The position numbers and the translations under genes were made by a program. The notes below the pieces were generated by a model. It was not told the DNA's origin, searched no databases, and saw only the letters and a program-made list of their open reading frames with translations. Of a DNA stretch of 64,000 bases, positions 11,395-19,631 are shown piece by piece (the first letter of the stretch is position 1; every line of letters starts with the position of its first letter). Source of the DNA: Qipengyuania gaetbuli (GTDB taxonomy: Bacteria > Pseudomonadota > Alphaproteobacteria > Sphingomonadales > Sphingomonadaceae); contig NZ_JAIVLR010000003.1 in NCBI RefSeq assembly GCF_020524765.1, positions 62,001 through 126,000 of the forward strand. Direction: 5' to 3'.

Positions 11395-11886
11395 GTGCCC
11401 GACAATACCAGCTCGCAGAAGGCAGACTCGCCGCTGAGGTTCCGCCTCTACTTCCGGCTGATGGACCTCTGCCTCATCGCAAGTGTCCTGCTGCTGCTCC
11501 CTCTGATACCCGGCGCAACCCCGGCACCCGGGCCCGGCGGTGAATATCCGACATGGTTCCTGCTGTATGGCAACATCCTGATATTCATCGGCTTCTTTCT
11601 CACACCGGTGCTTATCCTGGCCCGGTTCATGCGGGACGAATATGCCGAACAGCTGTTTCGCCGCACGACCGATGTGCTCGTCTATCTTGCCGTCGCACTG
11701 CCGACCCTTCTCTTCTGGGCTGCAGCGCTCGTGTTCATCATTTCGAGAACCGAGCAGGCTCCCTACCCGTTCAGCCTGTTCATGGTTGAAGTGACCTGGT
11801 GGTCCGCTACAGCACAGGTGTACAAGATCTTCTGCATCGCCTTCGTGGTGATTTTCCAATTCCTTCGCTGGAGGGATTCGCGATGA
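11395..11886 (+). CDS. Small membrane protein with MRDEY motif (member 2 of 3)
   Basis: A 163-residue protein with four hydrophobic segments (about 23-40, 58-77, 95-115, 140-156). The turn after the second segment reads FMRDEYAEQLFRR (78-90), matching the position of the RNADEY/F motif in the neighbouring genes. The ribosome site GGGGAGG (11382-11388) lies six bases before GTG 11395, whereas ATG 11389 touches it directly, so GTG is the likely start. Its stop overlaps the next ATG in ATGA, so it is co-translated with the XRE regulator. Function unknown. Confidence 0.75.
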   Translation: MPDNTSSQKADSPLRFRLYFRLMDLCLIASVLLLLPLIPGATPAPGPGGEYPTWFLLYGNILIFIGFFLTPVLILARFMRDEYAEQLFRRTTDVLVYLAVALPTLLFWAAALVFIISRTEQAPYPFSLFMVEVTWWSATAQVYKIFCIAFVVIFQFLRWRDSR

Positions 11887-12080
11887 ACAACCGCCTCAAG
11901 GTGCTTCGCGCGATGAACGACTGGAGCCAGGCCGAACTGGCCGCCCAGCTCGACGTCTCGCGCCAGGCCGTAAACGCCATCGAGACAGGCAAGCACGATC
12001 CTTCCCTGCCCCTCGCCTTTCGCATTTCTCGCCTTTTCAACCTTCCAATCGAGGAGATCTTCGATGACGGACACGAATGA
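11883..12080 (+). CDS. Small XRE-type helix-turn-helix regulator
   Basis: A 65-residue stand-alone HTH protein of the YozG/YgzD type. The HTH is WSQAELAAQLDVSRQAVNAIE (about residues 13-33), followed by PSLPLAFRISRLFNLPIEEIF, the usual dimer-forming tail. ATG overlaps the previous gene's stop (ATGA), and its last 17 bases overlap the next membrane gene, so all three are tightly coupled. Such mini-regulators commonly repress their own operon together with a partner membrane protein; that role is inferred. No clear operator was identified upstream. Confidence 0.9.
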   Translation: MNNRLKVLRAMNDWSQAELAAQLDVSRQAVNAIETGKHDPSLPLAFRISRLFNLPIEEIFDDGHE

Positions 12081-12720
12081 TATCGACATGCCCGCCACCG
12101 GCGGTTTTCTCTCCAAGATCGGCCGTGTGCTGGTTCTGATCCTGCTGGGGATCGCCGCGATCTTCGCGCTTGGCTTCGTAGTGGGTGTCTCGGGAGCCGC
12201 CATCGAGCATGGCCATCTCAGCCTGAAGGCAGCGGGGCTACTTGCCGGCGGTCTGGCGGCCTGCGCCCTGTGTGCATACCTCGTCTACCGCCTGCGCCCG
12301 GACATGCGCTTCGGCGAACCCATGTCGCCCAAGACCAAGCGCGCGAACTGGGCGCTGATCGCCTCGGGCGTGCTGGGCGGCGTGATCGGGCTCGTCCTAG
12401 CCTTGACCGAGCTGCAGACCGGGGAAGGCCGCGTGTTCAGCAATGGACCGATTCCGCTAGGCCCGGCCCTGTTCGTGGTCGGCGCCTATGTCCTCCTGCT
12501 CCCGCTGCTCGCCTACCATTGGTTTCGCAATGCCGACGAGTTCGAGCGAGGAGCTTCGGGCAAAGGTGCAGTAGCCGCGATCTACGCTTACGGCTTCATT
12601 GCGCCGACCTGGTGGATCCTTACCCGCGCAGGGCTGCTCCCGCCGCAGGATCCGATGATCGTCTACCTGATCGTTATTTCCGTCTGGGGCGTGGTCTGGC
12701 AAATCCGCCGGGCAGACTGA
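12064..12720 (+). CDS. Membrane protein with RNADEF motif (member 3 of 3)
   Basis: A 218-residue protein with about six hydrophobic segments (roughly 21-43, 55-75, 95-115, 132-153, 167-187, 198-212). The loop between the fourth and fifth reads WFRNADEFERGASGKG (153-168), nearly the same as RNADEY in the first gene of the run. This suggests a fused or duplicated form of the same small-membrane-protein fold. It begins inside the XRE gene and is the last gene of the run. I cannot name the family or substrate. Confidence 0.75.
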   Translation: MTDTNDIDMPATGGFLSKIGRVLVLILLGIAAIFALGFVVGVSGAAIEHGHLSLKAAGLLAGGLAACALCAYLVYRLRPDMRFGEPMSPKTKRANWALIASGVLGGVIGLVLALTELQTGEGRVFSNGPIPLGPALFVVGAYVLLLPLLAYHWFRNADEFERGASGKGAVAAIYAYGFIAPTWWILTRAGLLPPQDPMIVYLIVISVWGVVWQIRRAD

Positions 12721-12761
12721 GCCGGAATGCAGCAACACCGATTCGCCAAGGAATTACAACG

Positions 12762-13679
12762 ATGAAACTTCGCACTGCCGCCCTTGCTGCCTCTTCGGCC
12801 CTGGCGCTCCTCGCCCTTCCGGCTTGCGCCACGACCGAGGTCGAGCCTGCAACCGCCACGGCTGCAAAGGCCGAACCCAATGGTCCGGCCATGTGGAAAG
12901 TCGCCGACGAAGATACGACGATCTATCTCTTCGGCACCGTCCATGCCCTGCCCGACGATGTGAACTGGCTGCGCCCGGACATCGCCAGTGCGCTGAACGA
13001 CTCCGACACGCTTGTGACCGAGATCACTGCCGGCGAGATGGAGGATCCGTCCAGCCAGATGGCCATCGCCGCCAAGGCCATGTTGCCGCAGGACCAGTCC
13101 CTGCGCGATACCCTCAGCGACGAAGACCGCGCCGTTTACGAGGCCGCTCTGGTCAAGCTCGGCCTGCCGCCCGGTGCTTTCGACCGGTTCGAACCGTGGT
13201 TTGCTGGCATGACGCTGGCAGTGCTTCCGCTCATGCAGCAGGGCTACAACCCTGAAAGCGGTGTGGAGAAGGTCATCGACACCGAGGCAGGACCGGATCG
13301 CACCCGCGCCGCGCTGGAGACGCTGCAGAGCCAGATCGATATTTTCGATACACTGCCCGCCGATGCGCAGGTCGAATTCCTGATGTCGTCCGCGCGCGAT
13401 CCCATGGCCATCGTCAACATGATGGACCAGATGGTCGCGGAGTGGATGGAAGGCGATGCCGACGATCTGGCGAAGATCATGAACATGGGCCTGTCCGACC
13501 CCGCGCTCGCCGATGCCCTGCTCTACAAGCGCAACGAACGCTGGGCGCAGTGGATCGACGAGCGGCTCGACAAGCCCGGCGCGGTCTTCATCGCCGTGGG
13601 CGCGGGTCACCTTGCCGGCCAGAAGAGCGTCCAGGATTACCTGTCCGCGCGCGGCATCGAGGTCAGCCGGGTAAGGTGA
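12762..13679 (+). CDS. TraB/GumN-family lipoprotein (first of a tandem pair)
   Basis: A 305-residue exported protein. The N-terminus MKLRTAALAASSALALLALPAC ends in a lipobox-like LPAC, so it is probably membrane-anchored. The mature part carries the TraB/GumN hallmarks: an N-terminal LFGTVHALP (about residues 53-61) and a C-terminal AVGAGHLAG, each with a conserved His that fits the erythromycin-esterase/Tiki-like metallohydrolase superfamily. Activity in bacteria is not settled. AAGGA precedes the ATG. Its stop overlaps the GTG of a paralogue, so the pair is co-translated. Confidence 0.88.
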   Translation: MKLRTAALAASSALALLALPACATTEVEPATATAAKAEPNGPAMWKVADEDTTIYLFGTVHALPDDVNWLRPDIASALNDSDTLVTEITAGEMEDPSSQMAIAAKAMLPQDQSLRDTLSDEDRAVYEAALVKLGLPPGAFDRFEPWFAGMTLAVLPLMQQGYNPESGVEKVIDTEAGPDRTRAALETLQSQIDIFDTLPADAQVEFLMSSARDPMAIVNMMDQMVAEWMEGDADDLAKIMNMGLSDPALADALLYKRNERWAQWIDERLDKPGAVFIAVGAGHLAGQKSVQDYLSARGIEVSRVR

Positions 13680-14560
13680 AAACCAGGCATTTCGTCCTGC
13701 CGCTCATGGTCCTGCTGGCCGCGTGCCGGCAGGAGCCGCAGGACGTTGCCGAAGCCGGCGAAGCCTATCCGGCCCTGTGGGAAATAACCGACGAGACCGG
13801 CGCGCTGGAAGGCTGGCTGTTCGGCACGGTCCATGCCCTGCCCGAAGAGCTCGACTGGCGATCGGACCGGTTCGACCGGATCGAAGACGATGCGGACCTC
13901 CTGGTCGTGGAGGTATCGGGCCTCGACGACCGGTCCGCCCTGGAGGCACAGTTCCAGGCCCTGGCAACCGACCGCCGCCCTTTGCCACCCGTCACAGATC
14001 GGCTGGGTCCGGTCGAGCGCGAGCGGCTGCGCCGCCTGCTCAAGCGCAACGACATGGCTGCAAACGCGCTCGACGGGCTGGAAACCTGGGCAGCGGCGCT
14101 TGCGCTGGCGCAGTTCGGGCGCATCCATCCTGCCGAATACGGGGCCGACAAGGTCCTGTTGGGCGATTTCGCGAGCCGCGAGATCTTCGAGCTCGAAGGC
14201 GCCGGACCGCAGCTGGCCATCTTCGACCGCCTGCCCGAGGAAGACCAGCGCGACTTGCTGGTTTCGGTCCTCGAGGAAGTCGACCGTGCCCCATCCGAGC
14301 GTCCCGACCTTGCGCTGATCTGGTCGAGGGGCGACCTGGACAGGCTGGAGGAGATCACCGGCGAAGGCATGCTCGCCGATCCGGAATTGCGGGATGCCCT
14401 GCTGGTCGAACGTAACCGGACCTGGGCCGCCCAGATCGAGAACCTTCTCACCGCAGCGCCCAAGCCCCTGATCGCCGTTGGCGCCGGCCACCTGCTCGGC
14501 CCCGACGGGGTACCCGCCCTGCTCGAGGCGCGCGGATACAGGGTGCGCCGCATCCAGTAA
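13676..14560 (+). CDS. TraB/GumN-family lipoprotein (second of a tandem pair)
   Basis: A 294-residue paralogue of the preceding gene, with the same LFGTVHALP and AVGAGHLLG motifs and a comparable spacing of helical segments. The signal sequence MKTRHFVLPLMVLLAAC ends in a lipobox. The start is GTG 13676, overlapping the previous TGA (GTGA). Identity to its partner is only moderate by eye outside the motifs, so the duplication is probably old or the two have different substrates. Confidence 0.86.
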   Translation: MKTRHFVLPLMVLLAACRQEPQDVAEAGEAYPALWEITDETGALEGWLFGTVHALPEELDWRSDRFDRIEDDADLLVVEVSGLDDRSALEAQFQALATDRRPLPPVTDRLGPVERERLRRLLKRNDMAANALDGLETWAAALALAQFGRIHPAEYGADKVLLGDFASREIFELEGAGPQLAIFDRLPEEDQRDLLVSVLEEVDRAPSERPDLALIWSRGDLDRLEEITGEGMLADPELRDALLVERNRTWAAQIENLLTAAPKPLIAVGAGHLLGPDGVPALLEARGYRVRRIQ

Positions 14561-14570
14561 CCCTTCGCGC

Positions 14571-14598
14571 TTGCTTTTGCCCGCGATCCCGCTATAGG
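14571..14598 (+). promoter_or_regulatory. Promoter for rplY
   Basis: TTGCTT (14571-14576), a 16-bp spacer, then TATAGG (14593-14598) followed by a GC-rich start region. The same hexamer spacing is seen before the tRNA-Lys gene. Confidence 0.6.
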
Positions 14599-14675
14599 CG
14601 CGCCCTTCGGCGTCATGGTCATCCCTGGAGGCGTGGCGGACCGAATTACTCAAACGCATTCGAAAGGTAAGCGAC

Positions 14676-15359
14676 ATGAGCGATGCTCTGACCCTTCCGG
14701 CCGAGGCGCGCGAACGGGCTGGCAAGGGAGCCTCCCGTCAACTGCGCCGCGAAGGCCGGGTCCCCGCCGTAATCTACGGCGGCAAGGAAGAACCCACCCT
14801 GATCCACGTCGAGGCCAAGGAACTGGTGCGCCAGCTCAACACCGGCCACTTCATGAACTCGATCGTCGAGATCGAACTGGGCGGCAAGAAGCTGAAGACC
14901 CTTCCCAAGGACGTGTCGCTTCACCCGGTCAATGACCGTCCCGAGCACGTCGACTTCCTCCGCCTGACCAAGGGCGCGAAGGTCGAAGTCAACGTTCCGG
15001 TTGTTTTCGCCAACGAAGAGAAGAGCCCCGGCCTGAAGAAGGGCGGCGTGCTGAACATCGTCCGTCACGAGCTGGACCTGATCTGCGACGCGGACAAGAT
15101 CCCGAGCGAAATCGAAATCGACGTCACCGGCAAGGATGTCGGCGATTCGATCCACATCAGCGAAGTCACCCTGCCGGCCGGCGCCGAAAGCGCCATCACC
15201 GACCGCGACTTCACCATTGCGACGCTGGTCGCTCCCTCGGCGCTCAAGCGTAGCGAAAGCGAAGGCGAAGAAGCCGCCGCTGCCGACGTTCCGGCCACCG
15301 AGCAGGATGCCGGCGACGACGCAGGCGAAGAGGAAGAAGCAGCAGAAGGCGGCGAATAA
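14676..15359 (+). CDS. rplY: Ribosomal protein bL25 (long Ctc form)
   Basis: Large-subunit protein L25 of the CTC/TL5 type, which binds 5S rRNA. The 227 residues comprise the 5S-binding N-terminal domain ([26 protein letters not shown]), the beta-rich C-terminal TL5 domain ([20 protein letters not shown], then [18 protein letters not shown]), and a very acidic tail after residue about 195 that is typical of alphaproteobacterial forms. The gene has its own promoter and a terminator after it. pth, its usual downstream partner, is displaced by an SDR gene. Confidence 0.96.
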   Translation: MSDALTLPAEARERAGKGASRQLRREGRVPAVIYGGKEEPTLIHVEAKELVRQLNTGHFMNSIVEIELGGKKLKTLPKDVSLHPVNDRPEHVDFLRLTKGAKVEVNVPVVFANEEKSPGLKKGGVLNIVRHELDLICDADKIPSEIEIDVTGKDVGDSIHISEVTLPAGAESAITDRDFTIATLVAPSALKRSESEGEEAAAADVPATEQDAGDDAGEEEEAAEGGE

Positions 15360-15392
15360 GCCCTTCTCACGCTTTTCCAGCGAAACACGAAG

Positions 15393-15420
15393 CGCCGGCC
15401 TCGCAAGAGGTCGGCGTTTT
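15393..15420 (+). terminator. Terminator after rplY
   Basis: The stem CGCCGGCCTC / GAGGTCGGCG (one G-U pair) closes a four-base GCAA loop and is followed by TTTT at 15417-15420. Confidence 0.75.
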
Positions 15421-15469
15421 CGATTCCGGCATCATGCGCTATCGACCTCCTGCCAGAGAGGAGACGCAC

Positions 15470-16465
15470 ATGCCTGCCATCGACCGCCGCACCCTGCTCG
15501 CCGGAGCCGCCGCCACGGGCGCACTCGCTGCCGCTGCTACCAAGGCAAAAGGCGAGACAGTCCCCAGCCCGCCCGACCTGTCGGGCAAGGCCATCCTCAT
15601 TACCGGCTGTTCGAGCGGCTTCGGCAAGCTCAGCGCCATCCATTTCGCCGAACTCGGTGCAAAGGTGTTTGCCACCATGCGCAACCTGCCCCGCCCCGAA
15701 GGCGCGGAGCTGGAAAAGCTGGCGGCCGACAAGAACCTCGACCTGCACGTCCTCGAACTCGACGTGCTCGACGATGCCATGGTGCGCGATGCCGTCGCGA
15801 AAGCGGAAGAAATCGCCGGCGGCGCGATGGACGTTCTCGTGAACAATGCAGGGGTGGGTATCACCGGCCCGGTCGAAGTGCAGGACATGGAAGCGACCAT
15901 GCTGGCCTTCGATACCAATGTTTTCGGCTACCACCGCCTGACCCGCGCCGTGCTGCCCGGCATGCGGGCGAAGAAGAGCGGCCATATCTTTGCCATTTCC
16001 AGCCAGCTGGGCCGCGTCATGGTGCCGTTCTCGGGCCATTACTCCGCCACCAAGTTCGCGGTCGAGGCGATGTACGAGCAGCTCGCCTACGAGCTCGTCC
16101 CGCACAATATCGAGGTGACGGTGATCGAGCCTGGAGGTTACCCGACGAAGGTCTGGGTCAACCGCAACGTCTATTCGGGCGAACTGAAGGCACGCGCGGA
16201 TGAGCGTCACACCTCCGGTTATCCGCAAGTGGTCGCGCGAATGGGCGAGGAAGACGGCTCGGGCCGCAGTGCCGAACCGATGGACATCCCGCATGCCATG
16301 GCCCGCATCCTCGCCATGCCCCCCGGCACCCGCCCGGTCCGGATGCCGGTCAGCGGTGGCAGCATCCCGCAGGCGGCCATCAACGAGGTTTGCGCGAAAA
16401 CGCAGGTCGAATGGCTGGGTGGCTCGCCGGTGCTCGGCCCACTAGTGCGCGCGGTCCACGACTGA
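15470..16465 (+). CDS. Exported short-chain dehydrogenase/reductase (Tat signal)
   Basis: A 331-residue classical SDR with a twin-arginine-like leader (IDRRTLLAGAAATGALAAAA), unusual for this mostly cytoplasmic family. The NAD(P)-binding TGCSSGFGKLSA (about residues 45-56), NNAG, the active-site Ser in ISSQLG and the YSATK Tyr-Lys pair are all present. ATG 15470 is chosen because AGAGGAGA lies just upstream and the resulting signal peptide is intact; an ATG 36 bases earlier lacks one. Substrate unknown. The gene separates rplY from pth. Confidence 0.88.
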   Translation: MPAIDRRTLLAGAAATGALAAAATKAKGETVPSPPDLSGKAILITGCSSGFGKLSAIHFAELGAKVFATMRNLPRPEGAELEKLAADKNLDLHVLELDVLDDAMVRDAVAKAEEIAGGAMDVLVNNAGVGITGPVEVQDMEATMLAFDTNVFGYHRLTRAVLPGMRAKKSGHIFAISSQLGRVMVPFSGHYSATKFAVEAMYEQLAYELVPHNIEVTVIEPGGYPTKVWVNRNVYSGELKARADERHTSGYPQVVARMGEEDGSGRSAEPMDIPHAMARILAMPPGTRPVRMPVSGGSIPQAAINEVCAKTQVEWLGGSPVLGPLVRAVHD

Positions 16466-16510
16466 CGCGACACCTTGCCCTTGGCGACGCAGGCTTTATG
16501 GCCTGCCGCC

Positions 16511-17086
16511 ATGCAGATCTGGACAGGCCTCGGAAATCCCGGACCGCAATATGCGATGCACCGGCACAATGTCGGTTTCATGGCATGTGACGTCATTGCC
16601 GACATGCACGGCTTCGGGCCGGTGCAGAAGAAGTTCTCCGGCTGGGTGCAGGAAGGCCGCATCGGCAGCGATAAAGTGCTTCTGCTGAAGCCCGCGACCT
16701 TCATGAACGAGAGCGGCCGCGCCGTTGGCGAGGCGCTGCGCTTCTACAAGCTGGGCGTCGAGGATCTGACCGTCTTCCATGACGAGCTCGACCTTGCGCC
16801 GTTCAAGATCAAGGTCCGGCGCGGCGGCGGATTGGCGGGCCACAACGGCCTGCGCTCGATCAACCAGCATCTCGGCCCCGAATTCCGCCGCGTGCGGATC
16901 GGCATCGGGCATCCCGGCAGCAAGGAACGGGTGACCGGCCACGTGCTCGGCAATTACGCCAAGGCGGAAATGGACGACCTGGCCGACATGCTGGGCGCAA
17001 TCTCGGCAGAGGCGGAATGGCTCGCCCGCGGGGACGATGCCCGCTTCATGAGCGAGATCGCCCTGCGGCAGCAGGACCGGGAATAA
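16511..17086 (+). CDS. pth: Peptidyl-tRNA hydrolase
   Basis: Pth releases stalled peptidyl-tRNA by cleaving the ester bond, an essential recycling step. At 191 residues it matches the family length. The catalytic His sits in YAMHRHNVGFMACD, with the conserved PATFMNESGRAV, HDELDL and GGGLAGHNGLRS segments following. ATG 16511 (MQIWTGLGNPG) is the conserved start; upstream in-frame codons add unrelated sequence. It normally pairs with rplY, which here lies 1.1 kb upstream beyond an SDR gene. Confidence 0.97.
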   Translation: MQIWTGLGNPGPQYAMHRHNVGFMACDVIADMHGFGPVQKKFSGWVQEGRIGSDKVLLLKPATFMNESGRAVGEALRFYKLGVEDLTVFHDELDLAPFKIKVRRGGGLAGHNGLRSINQHLGPEFRRVRIGIGHPGSKERVTGHVLGNYAKAEMDDLADMLGAISAEAEWLARGDDARFMSEIALRQQDRE

Positions 17087-17209
17087 GGCTCGCGGTAAAT
17101 CCTGTGCCTAGTTGAGACAGTTTGGATTCCGGCATTCGCTTGGGCGTCGAAACGTGTAATGGCGAACGAACTTGGATAAATGGCTATTCACCTTTTAGGG
17201 GCAGGTAAC

Positions 17210-17920
17210 ATGAATATGCGTCACGCTTTCGTTTCGGTCGCCGCGGGCCTCGGCCTGCTTGCAGCCACTCCGGCTGCTGCCGAACCGATCCTGCTCGATG
17301 ACAGCAATGTCGGCGACAGCTACACGATCGACTTCGACGGCTTTGTCGACGGCAACGTTACGGTCGACGGCCTCGGCGCGAAGCTGACGCTCACGCTCAG
17401 CTCGATTGTCGGCAACGTCTACAACTTCGCATATTCGCTGACCAACACGACCGATTCGGGCGTCACCTCGCGCGTTTCGGGCTTCGCCTTCGACACCGAC
17501 CCGGCGATCTCCAGCGCTTCGAGCACCGGCACGTACGATAATGCCATCGTCGGCGGCACCTATCCGAACCAGGTCGGTTCGGTCGACGTCTGCTTCCAGG
17601 GCAGCAATTCGAAGTCCTGCTCGGGCGGCGGCAGCGGCGGCGTCTTCAACGGCGACACCGGCACCGGCACGCTTTCGCTGAATTTCGGCAGCGCGCTCAG
17701 CAGCCTGACCCTCGACGACTTCTTCGTGCGTTACCAGTCGATCACCGGCGCCGGCGATATCGGTTCGGCCTCGGGCCGCCAGATCACCAGCACCAGCTCG
17801 GGCAGCGATGTTCCCGAACCGAACATGATGATCCTCTTCGGCCTTGCTGCGCTGATGATCTTCGCTGGTACCCGTCGTCGCCGCTCGGCGCGTCCGATGG
17901 AAGAACCGGCTTACGCCTGA
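17210..17920 (+). CDS. Cistern-type PEP-CTERM sorted surface protein
   Basis: A 236-residue exported protein: Sec signal (MNMRHAFVSVAAGLGLLAATPAAA), a Ser/Thr/Gly-rich beta-type body, and a C-terminal PEP-CTERM tag with VPEPNMMILFGLAALMIFAGTRRRR (motif, membrane helix and basic tail). Such tags are cut by exosortase (XrtA-type), and the proteins are sent to the surface or exopolysaccharide layer. The paired cysteines in VCFQGSNSKSC recall the cistern subfamily. ATG 17210 has an AGGGGCAGGT-type ribosome site. No exosortase gene lies in this window. Confidence 0.88.
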   Translation: MNMRHAFVSVAAGLGLLAATPAAAEPILLDDSNVGDSYTIDFDGFVDGNVTVDGLGAKLTLTLSSIVGNVYNFAYSLTNTTDSGVTSRVSGFAFDTDPAISSASSTGTYDNAIVGGTYPNQVGSVDVCFQGSNSKSCSGGGSGGVFNGDTGTGTLSLNFGSALSSLTLDDFFVRYQSITGAGDIGSASGRQITSTSSGSDVPEPNMMILFGLAALMIFAGTRRRRSARPMEEPAYA

Positions 17921-17946
17921 TCAGATTTACCCTTCAGGGGGGCTGG

Positions 17947-17980
17947 GCGGCGCGCAATCAATCGATTGTGCGCCGCTTTT
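17947..17980 (+). terminator. Terminator after the PEP-CTERM gene
   Basis: A 13-bp stem with one mismatch (GCGGCGCGCAATC / GATTGTGCGCCGC) and a four-base loop ends in TTTT at 17977-17980. The facing TPR gene may use it in the other direction as well. Confidence 0.8.
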
Positions 17981-18007
17981 CTGTCTGACGCCCTCAGGCG
18001 CCTTTCC

Positions 18008-19531
18008 TCAGGATTTCTTGGCCCGCGCGAGGCGATTGGCAATCGCGGCATTGTCAGGATCGAGCTTCGCAGCCTTTTCCAGCATGGCGACACCGCGATC
18101 GCGCGAACCGTTCTGCACCAGCAGCCAGCCCGCCGTATCGAGGATCGAGGCATTCTGCGGGTCGAGTTCGACTGCCTGCAGGGCCAGCTTGAGCGCTTCG
18201 TCCTTCTTGCCCAACTGCGCTTTCGTAAAAGCCAGGTTGTTCAGCACCAGCGCGTTCTTCGATGCGCCCTTGGCCATGATCGCCTCATAGCTGCGCTCGG
18301 CACTTTCCCATTGGCGGTTACGTAGAGCGCGGTCGGCCTTGGCAAGTTCGCCGCCAACCCATTCGGGTGTCACCTCGCGCGAGCGTTTCTGGAATTCCGT
18401 TGCCTTGCTGCTGCCCGCCGCCTTTGCAGCCTTTGCCGCCACCGCCAGCTCTTCCGGCTGCGCATCAGGGCGCATCGCCAGCAGTTCGATCGTGTCGAGC
18501 GCACCTTGCGCGTCCCCGACTGCAAGCTGGGTCCGCGCGATAAGCGCCCGAAGATCGCGGGCACCCGGATTGGCGCGGAGCATGGGCTGAAGCAGGGTGA
18601 GGGCCTGCGCCCCGTTGCCGAGTTCCAGCAAGGCTTCGCCATAGACGAGCCGCATCTGGGGAATGTCGCGCATATCGGCTTCGTAAGCCTGCAGGATGTC
18701 GCGCACCTGTTTCCATTCTCCGTCCCGCGCGGCCAGCTTGGCGCGCAGCAGCGCGATATCGCGGTTCTCAGGCGCTTCCTCGAAGAGGCCTGAGACGAGC
18801 GGGCGGGCGTCGTCATATTTCTCCATGACCACCAGCAGGTCGGCCTTGCCGAGACGCGCCTCGAAATTGGCCGGGTGCTCTTTCAGTGCCGCATCGTAAT
18901 ATGCGAGCGAAGCGGGCAGGCGGTCACGAACGCGCGCGACCAGCGCCTGCGCCAACCGCGCCTCGATCGAGGCAGCGTCCACGTCGGCGGCACGATCAGC
19001 CAGCATGCGCGCACGTTCGATATCGCCGCGGGCGAGCTCGAAACGGGCTGAAGAGGCCAGCAGGCGCGGATCAGCGGGATCGCGACCTTCGCCCACGGCA
19101 AACGCCTTGGCTGCATCGTCGACCTTGCCTTCCGCCAGCAGGGCGAGCGCGCGCACGCGGTCCGCACCGGCGGTCTCGATACCCTCCACGGCAGCTGCCG
19201 CTTCGGCGTAGCGTCCGCGCAGCACTTCTGCCTCGCCCATCAGGGTGGCGAATTCGGGCGCGCCCATCTCGCCTGCAGGAAGCCGCTCCAGCGTTGCAGC
19301 CGCGCCCTCCCCGTCACCCAGCGCGATCTGCGTGCGCGCCAGCAGGGCCCGCATTTCCAGATTGCCGGGTTTTTCGCGCAGGCCAGCGATCAGCGCCACG
19401 CGCGCGGCGCGGAAATCATGCTCTGCAAACGCCTCCTGGCCCCGTGCGAAACTCGATTCGGGGTCGGGCGAACAGGCCGCCAGCGAAAGGGCGAGCGCGA
19501 CGCCCGCGAGAAGTGAAGTCTTCCTGATCAT
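18008..19531 (-). CDS. TPR-repeat lipoprotein
   Basis: A 507-residue protein with a lipoprotein signal (ALSLAACSPD; the Cys is about residue 20) followed by a long array of tetratricopeptide-like helices. Clear examples are GEALLELGNGAQALTLLQPML and, near the C-terminus, NNLAFTKAQLGKKDEALKLALQAVELDP. TPR arrays are protein scaffolds. Larger TPR proteins (PrsT) belong to exosortase/exopolysaccharide loci, and this gene faces a PEP-CTERM protein, so a related role is possible, but the length is shorter than PrsT and no other eps genes are seen. Confidence 0.85.
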   Translation of the reverse strand: MIRKTSLLAGVALALSLAACSPDPESSFARGQEAFAEHDFRAARVALIAGLREKPGNLEMRALLARTQIALGDGEGAAATLERLPAGEMGAPEFATLMGEAEVLRGRYAEAAAAVEGIETAGADRVRALALLAEGKVDDAAKAFAVGEGRDPADPRLLASSARFELARGDIERARMLADRAADVDAASIEARLAQALVARVRDRLPASLAYYDAALKEHPANFEARLGKADLLVVMEKYDDARPLVSGLFEEAPENRDIALLRAKLAARDGEWKQVRDILQAYEADMRDIPQMRLVYGEALLELGNGAQALTLLQPMLRANPGARDLRALIARTQLAVGDAQGALDTIELLAMRPDAQPEELAVAAKAAKAAGSSKATEFQKRSREVTPEWVGGELAKADRALRNRQWESAERSYEAIMAKGASKNALVLNNLAFTKAQLGKKDEALKLALQAVELDPQNASILDTAGWLLVQNGSRDRGVAMLEKAAKLDPDNAAIANRLARAKKS

Positions 19532-19631
19532 GCCCCATGCCTACCAGACAAGGTTAAAGCGTTCGTGAAGCTGGCAATGATTGCCCTGCCCGTCTAAGGG
19601 CCACGGCATATCACTATTTCCGGAGTTTTCG

